DNA of 64,000 nucleotides from Mimachlamys varia (GCA_947623455.1 OX392536.1:6877282-6941281), one strand, 5' to 3'. Numbered from the stretch's first letter, positions 23,630 through 36,299 are shown. The notes: generated by a model not told the origin, from the letters alone. Made by a program: numbers and translations.

Positions 23630-23735
23630 TTGGGTTACAAAAATAAACAAAAAAACAAAAATAAAAAAACAAACACACAAATAAGCAAACAAAATACAGA
23701 AACAAAACAAAAACAAAACAAAAACAAACCGGATT
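23630..23735. repeat. A-rich simple repeat
   Basis: The stretch consists of acaaaa/aacaaa units over about 100 bases. It may be the decayed tail of a retroposon, but no body is attached. Confidence 0.7.
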
Positions 23736-23739
23736 AATA

Positions 23740-24360
23740 TCAATGTTTATAATCATATAATGTAAAACTGGAACTTTCCGCCCTGTCTTTATTTCGCTTC
23801 GGCTTTTCGTGAATTTATTTAAATTCTCCTTGTCTTGAATTCGCCTCTCAAATGTAGAAAACTAATATAAATACTTGTAACATGAGACGCAATCTTATGT
23901 TTGGAAAACTATTCACCGTGTCTTCCATTGATGGACGAAAATTAAAAGAGGGCGAATTTTTCGAATTTCACAGTATTCATTTGACATGCTTATCATTTCC
24001 TTGAGAAAGACAGTTTGTTTTAGTGTTCACTCAGAAATTTTAATCGATATTTATCATAAGATTCTTTTTTTTTTGAGTAAATTATGCATATACAATGTAT
24101 AGAGAGAAGGAAAGCACTTTAAAATTACATTGGTCAGAAAAAATGGAGAAAATACAAAAACAGCAACAAAATTATGATCCGAACTTACAATTGATTAAAG
24201 TAGAGACAACCAATGAACAAAGGTGGGGTTTACACGGAGATCGTTGAGTACGAGGACAAACGATTCAGAACAGATAATATAAAAAAGCAAAGCATAAAGT
24301 TTAAGGGATAGTCTCCTCCTCCTCTTTGTTACGATGACGACTACGACGGATAACGCCGAC
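23740..24360. other. Gene-free stretch
   Basis: AT-rich unique-looking sequence with no open frame or recognisable repeat, leading into a retroelement relic. Confidence 0.5.
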
Positions 24361-24369
24361 GACGAAGAC

Positions 24370-25090
24370 GACAAAGCTCTGACTACAAAACGATAATCCT
24401 TGCTGGTACCGACAGAGCAAAGAGTATGTCGTCAAGTTTCCCTAAAGGCGTCAGAAAGATCAGACCGAGAAAGATGTTTTTCAACTAAACCGTACAAATC
24501 ATATTTGCTATGGGAAAAAAACTGCACAACCTGTAGCTTACTTGTTTTTGTGTCCATAAGAGGCTGATTTGTGGAGGAACTAATCAGAACAGGTAACCGA
24601 AACTTTGTCAAATGTTTAAAGTTAATGTTCAAATATATCGAAGATAGTTTTGTTGTCTTTTAACAACAAGAAGTTTGCTGACCACGTCGATCGCGTATAC
24701 CCTTCTGAACTTGAAATAAAAGACACAAAAAACTCTTCTACATCAACTGCTTACCTCGCTTTTTAATTTAACTTTGACCAACATGGACAGCTTACTTCCA
24801 AGCTATACGATAAACATGACGATTTCAATTTTCCAATCACTAACTATCTTTGTAAGCAATGCAGTTTGATGTTTATGAGTATGCACAATAGCATTCATAC
24901 TTGCTTTGATTGATAATGATGACTCGGGTCTGACTTTGATGAATTGAAGTTTACCTGGATGTGACCATGCTTTACATGGTGGGTGTCCTCAATTAAGCAG
25001 AAGACGCTTACTCTTCCAAAACACTTTGCTTTTTTAATCGATTTTACGCTCAGATTATAGTTTTGTTGACTCTTCGGTATTCTCTAAATT
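24370..25090 (+). pseudogene. Reverse transcriptase relic (RT family)
   Basis: Scattered conserved stretches are readable in shifting frames: FNNKKFADHVDRVYPSELEI near 24655-24715, GQLTSKLYDKHDDFNFPI near 24785-24830, then 3'-region debris. They correspond to the segment after the catalytic YxDD in the copy at 53037-55345. Many stops and deletions make it non-functional. Confidence 0.8.
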
Positions 25091-25194
25091 TTTATTCACA
25101 AGGCAGAGCAGTACAAGTTACGTCACAGTCTCATGAAAACAATACATTATTAATAATATTTGTTTGCAAATTAACACAGTAAGGTAGAATGAAG

Positions 25195-25350
25195 CAGACG
25201 ACGCTTACTCTTCCGGCATCCTGGTCTTATTCTCTTGTGCTTTTACGAGAATCTCCATGTAAATCTTTCCTTTGTCCTATTTTGTCTCTAGTTTCATCGA
25301 TTTTGAGTTCGGATTATGGTTTTGTTGACACTTTGGTATTCTCTGATTAT
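25195..25350 (+). mobile_element. Retroelement 3'-end relic
   Basis: It carries acgcttactcttccggcatc, tggtcttattctcttgtgct and the terminal cggattatggttttgttgac block. It lies 100 bp after another copy in the same direction. Confidence 0.75.
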
Positions 25351-25354
25351 TTAT

Positions 25355-26470
25355 TTTTCTTATAAAACTAACATGAATGAGTCCTGAGAGTGTTACATAC
25401 TGTGTTTCATTAAAAGAAATATCATATAATAATCCATTCCGAATAATACTTGCACTGAAAAAGTGTTTTCATTCAAGTGTACAGAAATATTTGCAACAGT
25501 AACTGAGGGTATTATTTTGAGTGTTTTTTAACGGATTAGAAAATTGTGTTTTCGATTATTGATGAAAGCGATAAACATAAGTGAAAAAAAAAACAACAAA
25601 AAAACCCAAAGACGTTATTGTTATTTCCCATCAAGATTTGGGAACATAATCAAAGCCATAACTAAAAACAATTATATGAACAATGTATTATGAATTAAAG
25701 TGAATAAACCAGTAATTTATGACATTATATCAGTTATGTTATTCACACTTAATAAATGACTAGTTCACTGATTACAGCAATAGCAATGTCCCCTGCGTCA
25801 TGGAAAACTGGTTTTCTTAGCAAAGATAAACTATCTTTAAGTTTTAATAGTACATGTACATTGTATGTATGCAAACTGATTTTTCAACATAAAAAAGTAG
25901 TTATATGCAAAGCTGTTTTCAAAAAGCCGGCCACTCTTAAATATCGCATTTCGTTGCTTTTGAGAGATTGACGGGCTGAGCTGAGGGTTATAATCGATAT
26001 CTACAGATACGTTCGAGTGACATTGCTGGTGACAGAACCAGATGTTTATCTTCACGTGACGTCAGAACATGCGTAACTCCATGTTAGACACTGTAAGGCC
26101 ATCGTAACGTCAGAACCAAACGTGTATCTCCGAGACATGTGTTACTGACGCAAGCTGTTAGCACCATTTATTGCGGCACTGTGATCGTTGACGAACGAGT
26201 CAATTATCAGTTTATCAATATGTTTAAAAGTAAATGTAAACACATTCACATACAGCTGTGAACGTTAAACAAATGACGTCACACCACAAGGGACATAACA
26301 TGTGACGGGAACCTTTATTAGCGCTATCACACGAGAAACGGGGGATTTATAACCCTGGTAACTAAACCAACATCTGATAGCAAGTACCACATTATATACA
26401 CTTTTGTAGCTTTGTATGATAACATTGAGTGCAATTAACCACAGACTATCATACATGTTTAAAGGGTAAC
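25355..26470. other. Gene-free stretch
   Basis: I see no coding exon or structured element. One short open frame (25756-25971) has no splice context or recognisable motif. Confidence 0.5.
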
Positions 26471-26539
26471 AATACCTATTGGTTTACCCGTTGTCAACAT
26501 GGTATGTCCGTATGAAATACTGTGTTGAGTACAACATTC

Positions 26540-26775
26540 AGCACCGAGAACTTGATGTTTACTTGGATGTGACAGAAATGTACATGGCGGTTGTCGTCGA
26601 TGATGCAGAAGACGCTTACTCTTCCGGATCATCTGGTCTTATTTTCTTGTACTTTTACGAGAGTCTACATGCGATTGTTTTCTGTTCCTATTTTGCCTCT
26701 AGTTTAATCGATGTTGAGTAAGGTTCGGATTATTGTTTTGTTGACGCTTTGGTATTCTCTGATTTTTTGATTTTT
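26540..26775 (+). mobile_element. Retroelement 3'-end relic
   Basis: This is a well-preserved plus-strand 3' region. In one frame it reads ELDVYLDVTEMYMAVVVDDA followed by EDAYSSGSSGL, a reading shared with the copies at 31205-31495 and 47080-47335. It faces a minus-strand scrap at 26835-26935. Confidence 0.8.
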
Positions 26776-26834
26776 TTTGTTTTGTTTCAGACGATGTCTC
26801 AAGGAGCAAGATTACACAAGGTCATTGCAACAGT

Positions 26835-26935
26835 ACAAGAGAATAAGACCGATTGTAGAAGAGTGAGCGTCCTCTACGTCATTAACGACACCCGCTATGT
26901 AAATATAGGCCGCATCCCTTTGAATGTTACTTCTT
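26835..26935 (-). mobile_element. Retroelement 3'-end relic, inverted partner
   Basis: It has acaagagaataagaccgatt and gacacccgctatgtaaatat, the minus form of the core. With 26540-26775 it makes an inverted pair about 60 bp apart. Confidence 0.7.
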
Positions 26936-26949
26936 CAAAGTGCTGAAAC

Positions 26950-28690
26950 ATCAAAATCTTCTAAACTCAAATGACCCTGACTCTTTCATTAAAAGGAAGT
27001 TTGTCTTGAACCATCAAGACTAGATATATATTTGTGTTGAATGAGATTACAAATAAATAGACATAAATGTGCGAGTTGGTCATTTATATATTCATAAATC
27101 GAGTTAGGTGGATAGTCAGACATACATTTGTAATTACTTAAATCACATGCTATTTTTTGTCGATGAGATAGGGTTTGGTTTTTTTCAGAACGCACGGTCA
27201 TAATATCATGGTACGTGTTCGGGTGTGTCTTCGTGAATATTTCCTTGGCGCCTCTTCAATCACAATGTAACGAATTCAGGTTCGTACAATATTTTTGTTG
27301 ACATAATGTGAATTTGTTTATTTACTGTAAAAGTACATATTTAAGGGATTTTTCGCTGAAAACAGCCCACTCAATTATGATTGTGCTAATTTGCAGTTTC
27401 TGTATGTTACTTTATAAAGCTAATACTTTGAGTGCGCCCGTAAATCATTGCGTTAATCAGTTTAAAATCTGAAAATGTATCAAGTATAGAATAATTATCC
27501 CTCTACACAAGCAAAGCAACAAATAAAAGGGGAGACGGGTTAAGATGGTATACTTTTTAACCAGTAAGGGTTTTAAAAACATTTTTGTCGTGTTGACTCC
27601 GACGTTTCCTGATGTAAATGTCACCCAGAGCAGGATCGTGTATCCCATATAAGATCTATGTGAAAAAAAAACAATCAAAGACATCAATCGTTGAAATAAT
27701 TGCACGTTGTTGACTGCAGATCATGTGATGTTAACAAAACAAAATAGGTTTCATTACTTATGATAATTGTCTTTAACATGACCACATATCTTATCTTAAC
27801 TTCAGGGAATATTAAATTATTTCAAATTGATAGACTGGCAAAAATAGTTAAATCGGGAAGGGCCTTTTTTTCAATTTCTTATACCGATCGGATTTCAAAA
27901 TCAGCGAAATGAGTATGGCATTGACATGTGTTTGTCACAGTAACTGTTCGATTTAAGACATACATACATCGGCTGTTCGTGAACGCATATGAGTAAATTG
28001 TTGAACAGCTCAAAATGATTTCATTTCCTGTAATCAATGTTCGCGAATATAAAAAAAAAATAAATAAAATAAAATAATCCCACTATAAAAAAGACTTTTT
28101 TTTTTCAAAAATCCTTCTTTCTTTAAATGCCTATAATTGTAATAATCACTTTTTTTCAATACAATATATTATATTGGTCAATAAAAAGGATAGGATAACA
28201 TGATAGATGCCATTCATGTCAAATTCAGTTAGTTTCTACTAATCTGTCTGAATCTGAGTTGTCTTCCGATGAAAATGACCATTGCACTTTGTCTCTGCAT
28301 TCAAATTGGTTTAAAGCACTTGGATATAATGTCGAATGTGTCGGGTGCAGCCGCCTGTTAACACAACTACGTGAACCATTGTTAATATGAGTCGGTTAGT
28401 CATACCATCGTGACATCATATTTATATGTACCGCGAGACCTGCACTAATTAAAAAAAATCGCTAGTCAGGAAGGATCTACTTTGTTAGTTAATATCTAGA
28501 TACAGGGGCACACTGGAATGCTTGTTAATAGAATTTTCATTTTTGTGCTACTGGTTTAATTGCCTTTTTCAAGAAAATAATGGCAATAATCCTTGTAGTC
28601 TTTATTGGCTCCGCCCACAGATTATTATTTTGCGTAAGCCGCCATTCACAAGTCTCCTGAAACTGTTTATAGTTAAAGTACATATATAAT
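26950..28690. other. Gene-free stretch
   Basis: AT-rich sequence with poly-A and poly-T runs (28050-28110). No gene, recognisable element or splice-bounded exon is seen. Confidence 0.5.
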
Positions 28691-28694
28691 CTGT

Positions 28695-29370
28695 TTGGCA
28701 AAAATATTCTGAACTTGAAATAAAGGACACAACAGACTCTTCTACATCAGCTGCTTACCCCGATCTCTACTTAAACTACGTCCAACATGGACAGCTTACT
28801 ACTAAACTATACGATAAACGTGATGATTTCAGTTTTTTGATCGTGAACTTTCCATTTCTAGATAGTAAGATCCCTACTTCTCCAACCTATGGTGTTTACA
28901 TGTCGCAGTTGATCCGATATTCTAGGGCTTGCTCTAAATATCGAGATTTTTGAGATCGATGTCGACTGCTGACAAACAAACTAACAACACAAGGATTCGA
29001 GAGATGCAGGTTGATCAGAACTATGAGCAAATTTCATGGTCGCCATCTTTGTCTCATTGAGAAATATTCTGCATCTTTAAGTGATATGAAGATGGACGTT
29101 TTTGATTTTGCTCATTAGTGTGTTTACTTGTAGTGATTGACAATGATACTAAATTCTCATTTTGAGAACTTGATGTGACAAAGATTTACATAGCGGGTGT
29201 CGCCGATGAAGTAGAAGACGCTTACTGTTCCAGAACACCAGGTCTTATTCTCTTGTACTTTTACGAGGTTCTCCATGAAAATCTTTCCTTTATTAATATT
29301 TTGTCCTTGGTTTAGTCGACTTTGAGTTTTGATTGTGATTTTGTTAACCCTTCGGTATTCTCTTTTTTAG
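28695..29370 (+). pseudogene. Reverse transcriptase relic, C-terminal part plus 3' region
   Basis: Readable blocks in order are ELEIKDTTDSSTSAAYPDLY (about 28710-28765), GQLTTKLYDKRDDFSF, FPFLDSKIPTSPTYGVYMSQ and LIRYSRACSKYRDF (to about 28950), then KFHGRHLCLIEKYSASLSDM. The blocks are in nearly one frame, so this is among the younger copies. The 3' region follows, to about 29370. It ends without a poly-A tail. The catalytic domain is missing, so it is 5'-truncated. Confidence 0.85.
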
Positions 29371-29374
29371 TTTC

Positions 29375-30220
29375 ACCTAAAAATTAATATTTTGATTTGA
29401 TTTGATTAAACGTCAACTTTTATCGTTAACATCATAATTTATTTTATTATTGTACATCATTATAGAGAAACGTTCTATCCATATTCTTCTATTTTCTAAA
29501 ATGTTATATTTCCGGCGATTCTCGGGGGTAAAACATGATAAGATAACTTCAAATTGAAAACTTTGTCTTTTCCAGTCTTTTATTCATCTTACCACAAATT
29601 TCTGTAGTCATTTATTCTAAGTCAGGATTTGCTAAACGTTTCATTACAGATAAATATGTTAGAAAATATCCTTTCTGAGAATCGAACTGGAATTATCGGT
29701 TAATTTATTGTTTGGTACACATGTGTATTCGCCCGATATTTCCTGCTTTAGCCAATAGAAAAAGAACTCATTCTAGTGTTGCTGATTACGATACATCTAA
29801 TCGATTATTAATCAATTATATAATTTGCAACATGCAAACTCATTATTTCTATCCGAACTGACGTTAGGGACGGAAAGTTTCACCTCACTTTGACTTGCTC
29901 GTTAACTCCCGAGAAGATCAAAAGTCATGACGTCAGAACCAATCAGAAGTATAGCCTCAGACGGGAGATTTTACTTCCGGACTACTGATTGAAAATTTTA
30001 ATTTTTTCTCGAACAAGAGTGAGGGTCATTTTTATCAGCATGTCGTGATTAGCAGCTAAAGGGTTTTAATCAGAGGTGAGATTTCATCAACCACGATCAC
30101 TACTTTATATGTATTTCAAAGTCTGTTGTTTGAAGCGAACGTTTATACGTCAGCCATATTGAATGGGTTTTCACTTTCTTATATTGGCATTCTGCATGAT
30201 TCTATAATGCGTTTAAATAG
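29375..30220. other. Gene-free stretch
   Basis: No exon, repeat or motif that I can support is visible here. Confidence 0.5.
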
Positions 30221-30225
30221 AGAAT

Positions 30226-30345
30226 AATACATACCATTTTCCATATCGGACCCAATATTGGCCCCGAGACCCTAATATTGGCCCGAGGGCCAATATTTGG
30301 ATCGAGAGGCCAATATTGGATCCGATATGAAAAATGGTATGTTTT
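30226..30345. repeat. Nested palindrome
   Basis: The outer arms, ccattttccatatcgga and tccgatatgaaaaatgg, extend with caatattggcc. The inner palindrome is aatattggcccgagggccaa with its mirror end. The total stem is about 37 bp outside plus 11 bp inside. It abuts the element at 30351-30998. Confidence 0.8.
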
Positions 30346-30350
30346 ATTCA

Positions 30351-30998
30351 ATTTATTGTATACTTAGTAATAAATCACAGAAAAATATATAATTTTAAAA
30401 GAATAAATAATTCAAATGTTTTTATATATTGAATGAACTTCATTTTTCATTAAATGCAACAAATTTGAAAATAAACGCTAATTTGTTTTAAATTATTTAT
30501 GTGTTTGAAGTCTATATAAGTTTTACATTAAACGTAATGTAATTTTTTTTTCATATTAACAATAACGTTTAAAACTAACGTCCTTTACAAAATGTTTTTT
30601 TTCTATCATGTGATTGTCATCGATCATCAAGAAGAATAAACTAAATTATCTAGTCCCTCTGCAATCATTCTTTCTTTATATGTTAGGTATGATAAATCTA
30701 CCAATTTTGCTGCTAAGGAATTCAAAACTTTCTCTCCCATATCTTGATCTGTTCGTCTTCGTGACGACATGTTTTTGTTCTCGTTTTGCTTGTAACACAG
30801 CAGCTAGGTCAAAACCCGAGAGACCCGAATGGTTTGATGCGACGTAAAATCTAGAGGTGTTTCGCGAAGAGGGCCAATACGGGTTTTGGGGTGCATTACT
30901 TAATCAATAATGCATTAGTGACAATTACGGGTTGGTAGTTTTGGCGCCATAATGCATATGCAAAAAACCTGTATTTATTACTAAGTATACAATAAAAT
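30351..30998. mobile_element. Terminal-inverted-repeat element, about 650 bp
   Basis: The left end tttattgtatacttagtaa is the inverse of the right end ttactaagtatacaataaa, with about 24 bp of perfect match. No transposase is encoded. It may be part of a larger element including the palindrome just to its left. Confidence 0.65.
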
Positions 30999-31204
30999 AA
31001 TTTAACATGACCGGAGTTAGATTTAATCATATGTGAAGTTTATGTCAGGTAAATTACTGAATTATTCATCTTATCCGTATTTACCCAAATGTCCAGCAGT
31101 ATTTTGAACGAAGCATCCTATACTGAAAAAGTTGTCTCCCTTATTTAGAGTAATTACAGAGATTACCGCTAGGTGTCTCAAACTCGTATATCCGGTTTTT
31201 TAGC

Positions 31205-31495
31205 TGATCGCTGGACGTTTTTGAGTATGCTCATTAGTGGGTTTACTTGTTGTGGTTGACAAAGATACTCGGTTCTCATTTTGGGAACTTGATGTTTATT
31301 TGGATGTGACAAAGATTTACATGGCGGGTGTCGTCGATGAAGCTGAAGACGCTTACTCTTCCGGAACACCTGGTCTTATTCTCATGTACGTTTGCAAGGG
31401 TCTCCATGTAAATCTTTCCTTTGTTTAATTTTGCCCCTGGTTTAATCGATTTTGAGTTTGGATCATGATTATGTTGACGCTTCGGTACCCTCTTA
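31205..31495 (+). mobile_element. Retroelement 3'-end relic, well preserved
   Basis: This is a clean copy of the 3' region from acgtttttgagtatgctcat to tgttgacgcttcgg. One frame reads VYLDVTKIYMAGVVDEAEDA followed by YSSGTPGLIL without a stop. It is useful as a reference for the other fragments. Confidence 0.8.
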
Positions 31496-31499
31496 TTTT

Positions 31500-32430
31500 A
31501 TTTATTACAAACGCCTCCATTAACCCACAACGGAGTATTGATAATAACCTACCATCTCCTTAGACGATTTTAAAGCTAAATTTCTCTGAATGAACCGGGT
31601 ACCCCAACCCTCAGTCGCAGCGGGGTCAGACCCCACTATTGATAAGAAAACTGAATCCCCTTCACCGAAGGATTATTCAGAAAAAATTAGAACGTACCAT
31701 GGCATTTATACAGAAGATGAACTTCATCAAATTTACTAGTTCCCCTTATGTCGGGCCCTGTCCCTTAAGCTGGGGGTCAATCAAACTTTTATACAAAACT
31801 GAGGCCTCACTCCTTTTGCTCCTGGCAGGCCAGACTCATATTTTGTATATACATGTACAAATTTGGTTTCCCTACACCAAATGATATTACAAAACAAATA
31901 GGGAACAAATCATTTCATTTCAACGGGAGAAGAATAATATTAAAGAAGAATTTGGATTATCTCCTCTATTGGTCCCGCCCTTTAGCCCCTTGTGGGTCAG
32001 ACTCATCGTTTAAACAAAATCGATTTCCCTTCAACAAAGAATATTACAAAACAAACATGGAATAAGTCCTTTCATTCCTACATAAGAAGAAGGATTTTAA
32101 GATAAAACTTACTTTACTTCGTATAACCCTGTCTCCTTGACTTATATGATATATCTTTTCATGTTCCTTTCAAAGGCACATCAATGGTATAAATATATAA
32201 GTTGAGACAATTGATCAAACACACACACTACACCTTTTACATTTAGTAAAAGATAGAATATGCTGAAAAATATACCGATTCCTACCAGGATATTGCATTC
32301 CATCTAGATTTTATAAGTGGAGCAAGAAATTAAACCAATTCAAAAGCTTCCTTTGTATCTAGAGTTGTATGGAAAATTCTTTTTTTTTGTAATTTTTTAT
32401 TTTCAGAATTTTTTCACATAATATAATTGA
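31500..32430. other. Gene-free stretch
   Basis: Two short open frames (31639-31884, 31853-32065) read SxGP and G-S rich strings without splice context. Two loosely repeated segments, around 31630-31800 and 31970-32050, share taagcccc/tcagactcat and ttcaccgaaggat-type wording, suggesting a decayed tandem repeat. Confidence 0.4.
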
Positions 32431-32439
32431 GCACGAGAA

Positions 32440-32590
32440 CACAACTTTAACACAGCTCACATCATAAATTATGCACACACATCAACACATGTGCACACTC
32501 ACACACACTCTCTGTCAAAACTCTGTCACATCCCCTAACACACACTTGCTCCCTCACACACTCTTACACACACACACTCACACTGTATAA
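32440..32590. repeat. CA-rich simple sequence
   Basis: Interrupted acacac/tcacac repeats run for about 150 bases. They lie on the 3' side of the minus-strand LINE fragment and may belong to its 3' untranslated region. Confidence 0.7.
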
Positions 32591-32599
32591 CACTTTATA

Positions 32600-33030
32600 A
32601 TAATATCTATATTCAAACAAACTTGAATATAATGAAAAGAAAAATTCATCTTCAAGCTAAACAAACTCATGAATTTATACTCAATCGTACACAGACAACA
32701 GACAGACATGAACAAGACAGATGGACATTCAGACAATAAGAGACACAAAGAAGAAGACAGAGAAGAAGTAGGAGAAAGAGGGAGGCACTGTTTCTTTAGT
32801 TATTATATCTAGAATTTATAACAAAGGATTAGGAATCATGAGGCGAATCGGCGATATTGATTTAACAAAACAGCAATATAATTATGTGTGTACAGAGAGA
32901 AAAAAAAATTGCACAGTTTATAAGTATTTTAGCACAGCAGTACTAATTACTGTATGTATATCACTTTTATAGAATGAATAATTTTCTATATTTCACTGGT
33001 AAAAATGCAATAAATATATAAATATGTAAC
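32600..33030. other. Probable LINE 3' untranslated region
   Basis: This is non-coding sequence between the CA tract and the LINE frame. Bases 32965-33012 (tctatatttcactggtaaaa) match the end of the fold-back elements at 8540 and 21275, so a small piece of such an element is present. Confidence 0.45.
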
Positions 33031-33600
33031 CTATAGCTCTAATAGAAGATTCCATTTTCTCCAACCTAACTCAAATTGCCTTTTTATATGGTCCTTTTGA
33101 CTATTATTTATATATTTATGGACCCTGAAGTTATCTTTAATTACATTAATGAAAGCATTTATATTCAAAGAGTTACTTAGACACCTAGTTTTATAAATAT
33201 AGTGCTTTATAATGATAAGAATCTCATTATCAACCTTGCAACATTGATGTGTAGATATTCCAAAAAGAAAAGACTCCTTATTGTATGCAAAAGGTATCAG
33301 AAGTACATCTAATAAAGTTTCAAATTTCTGAAGAAGTGTTTGTGCCTCCTTGCATTCCCAAAGGCAGTGCACAATAGTCTCAATTTCGATATTACATAAG
33401 GTACACATAGGACTAGGTATTATTTTTATTTTATGCAGGAAAGTATTTGTTACTAAGATATGATGAATAATTCTGACTTGAAACCATATTAATTTGGAAT
33501 TTTTGGTTACTTTAAAGGGTAGATTATATATTTTTGTCCATTGTTCCTTATCCAAGTTAAAATCCAAATTCCACTTTCGGAAAATTCAACAATCTTCATC
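33031..33600 (-). pseudogene. LINE pol C-terminus with zf-RVT-like zinc knuckle
   Basis: An open minus frame of 178 codons reads WTKIYNLPFKVTKNSKLIWF, then CTLCNIEIETIVHCLWECKE (Cys-x2-Cys-x8-His-x4-Cys) and LGWRKWNLLLEL at the end. That arrangement is the C-terminal zinc-binding region of L1/Tx1-type non-LTR retrotransposons. Reverse transcriptase and endonuclease are absent, so it is 5'-truncated at about 33600. The frame is undamaged, which suggests a fairly recent insertion. Confidence 0.82.
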
Positions 33601-33619
33601 AATCTGCATCCGTCGAATC

Positions 33620-33990
33620 TACGTGCCGTAATCGTAATACTTAGAGCAAACCTTAGATCAACTAAATCAACGAATTAACTGCGGCATGTAAGCACTATGG
33701 GTTTGAGGAAAAGGGGTGTTCCTGTCAGAAAAGGAGAAGTTCACGATCGTGTTTACTCTATGCAAAACATTAAAAAGATCATAAAAAACGAACAAGAATA
33801 CAGGATCAAGATTTAATTTCCAGTCTTTGACGGTGGAACATTAAACCACTTGTATCGTCACTTGCTATGGAGTAATCTGTTTGTAAGGTGGCCTATTGGA
33901 TAGTCCAGGCATTCCCCTGTGTGAAAATGCATCATTGTTACAAAAGTTGCAATACTATAAAGTAAATGAGTCAATACGGGTGATTATACG
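33620..33990. other. Gene-free stretch with weak RT-family similarity
   Basis: Bases 33600-33720 carry aatctgcatccgtcgaat, ctacgtgccgtaatcg and acatgtaagcactatgggtt wording like the minus-strand RT family (compare 53430-53560). It is a very decayed relic. Confidence 0.45.
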
Positions 33991-33995
33991 TATCT

Positions 33996-36003
33996 GGGCC
34001 CAGTTGTTCCAAAAGTGATTAGCTAAATTAGTGATTAGCTTAATTAGTGATTAGCTGAATTAGTGATTAGCTTAATTAGTGATTAGCTGAATTAGTGATT
34101 AGCGCAAACATTTATGATCCTGTAACGTTTGTGTTGACAGACTTATAAAAGTTTGAAAAGTGTCGTTAAGGATGTACTTTTCCGAGGTTTCAGTCACGTT
34201 CAAGTCTCGTTTATGTCTCATTTAAAGATTTTATGTTATATTGAATAAATTGTGATTACATTAATAGCATACATGCATCTGCAAATTGTGTCAAAAATGT
34301 AATTAAAGTGTCTGTTGCTTGTAAAAAAAATTTTACGTGTATTTGAAACAAGTAACAAATTTGGCGTTCATTTTGGATATGCGTAATTCTGTCTATTTTA
34401 TGCAACTTTATATTTTTGATGCTAGATCGATCTCTTAAAAACATCAGTGTTCAGCCATTCTAAATTAAAACAAGCTCTTTTTTGCTGTACAACTTTATAA
34501 TATTCAATTTTATAGAAATGTTATGCTACAAAGTGGATAATTATACAATTTTAGTATTTTTACTTCATATATTTAGTGTAACTAGAGCAGTTTTATTTTT
34601 GAACCCGAAACTGTAAAACATAACACAAATAATAAAGGGACAAAACATTAAGCATACTAACCCCCCATTCTATGACGGTTTTTGAAAGAGAATCAAATTT
34701 TCTTTGCATTTGCTAAATATTTCAAAAAAATTGACATCAGAACGTTATTAAGGATCTTCTCAGTTTTCTGACGACTACCTTTTTTTCTTATATGCATTTT
34801 TGGAAAAGGGAGTTCATTGCATAGCAGAAAATGCAAAAAGAAATATATGGTAGTGTACTCGTTTTTGTGCTATACTCGGTCAAAGGTACCAAAATGAGCA
34901 AAACACGTGATTTTTGTGAAAATGCTGTTTTGGCCAATTGCAGGACACTTTCGTTCAATATCTTCCAGATTTGTGATCAGATTTGTATGAATGTTTGCAT
35001 AATTGACAAAATTAATAATTTCTTATTGATCACGGAAGAAAGAAGTCTTTTGATTATTCTTTTAGCTCAAAAGACTAACTTTACTTACCCCTACCCCTTA
35101 TTTTTTAAAGAGAAAATACTCGATTTTTCCTCATTTTTTGCAGTTGTAATGCTGTATAAAAAAAATTCAAGCGACTAACTTTTTTTTTAGATATTTGGCA
35201 GATCAAAAGGAAATGGGTTACTCATTCTAAAGCAGTTATAAAAACTGGGAGGTAGCGTGATTGTTTCTTTTGTCTCATTATCAAATGGGTTATTTTTCAC
35301 TATTCTTGAGTCAAAATCAAAATCGCTTCAATTACACCAAATATTTTAAAAACTTACCCAAAATGTAAAACACATACTTTGTTACATAATAGTTGCTTTA
35401 TAATGAGCATAAAGAAATTGTACAGCAAAAATGAACCAGCTGTAATGAAAAATGGCGACACACTGACGATTTTAAATGATCAATCAAGCACGAAAATCAT
35501 GAAATTTTGGCCGTTCCTGAAGGTGAAGAAATACACAGAAATACTTATTTTCAAAATGGCCGCCATAATGGTCTTTTTCTAAAATTCGTCTAAAAAAAGT
35601 TCTACAAAATACAGACATCTAATTTTTTGCTATATTTTTGAGGTGCATATTTGCTATCGAAATTGATAATAAATTGTTAGATATTACAAAAATATCTCAC
35701 ATGAGACCAAAACGAGATTTGAACGTGATTGAAACCTCACAAGAGCAGATCCTTAAGTAAGCGTTAAATCTGCAAAAAATGGTGATAAATTAGGATTTTT
35801 TCATTAAAACACAAGGGGTAGGGGTAACTCAAATTGCTTTTCTGAGTAAAAATATTAGGTTCAAGACATTTTACGTCGATAACTTAAAAGAAAACACTAT
35901 TTTTGTCATTTCTGCAAAGTTTGACACAGGAAAATTTTGACTTCTCAGAGGTGTACATCCTTAAAAAGTGATTAAGCTAATCATCCTTTGAACAACTGGA
36001 CCC
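33996..36003. mobile_element. 2.0-kb DNA element with long terminal inverted repeats
   Basis: The left end gggcccagttgttccaaaag is inverted at the right as aggatgattagcttaatc-type sequence ending gaacaactggaccc. Farther in, gaggtttcagtcacgttcaa (34180-34200) is inverted at about 35720-35745, so the inverted repeats reach at least 200 bp. The left arm holds a 16-bp tandem array. Internal frames (for example 34831-35178) show no transposase motif. No target duplication is clear. Confidence 0.75.
34014..34103 (+). repeat. Short tandem array in a terminal repeat
   Basis: The unit agtgattagctgaatt/agtgattagcttaatt (16-17 bp) is repeated about five times, alternating two variants. The right arm of the element has only one unit. 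Confidence 0.85.
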
Positions 36004-36299
36004 TGAGGTTTCCCTTGTGTAAGTGCAATGAAACATCAAGCATGGTGAAAGTAGTTAAAGTTATAGATACAATCCCAATACATCGATAATATCTCACAAT
36101 ATACCCGTGATAATTGATCAATTGTTACTGTTATACAATTATCAATTATTATTGTATAATCACAAAGCTATGGTGTGAGTACACCAAATCAAACTGAATA
36201 CACAATTATTTTTCCCCTTTAAAATAAAAAAATAGAAAAATAAATTGTCAGATATCATCACAAGATAATCAATAAAATTATATAGAATTAAGAAACAAC

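Noticed and set aside
34831..35178. 115-codon frame in the 2-kb inverted-repeat element
   Set aside because: AT-rich, no transposase or other motif, and no neighbours in frame.
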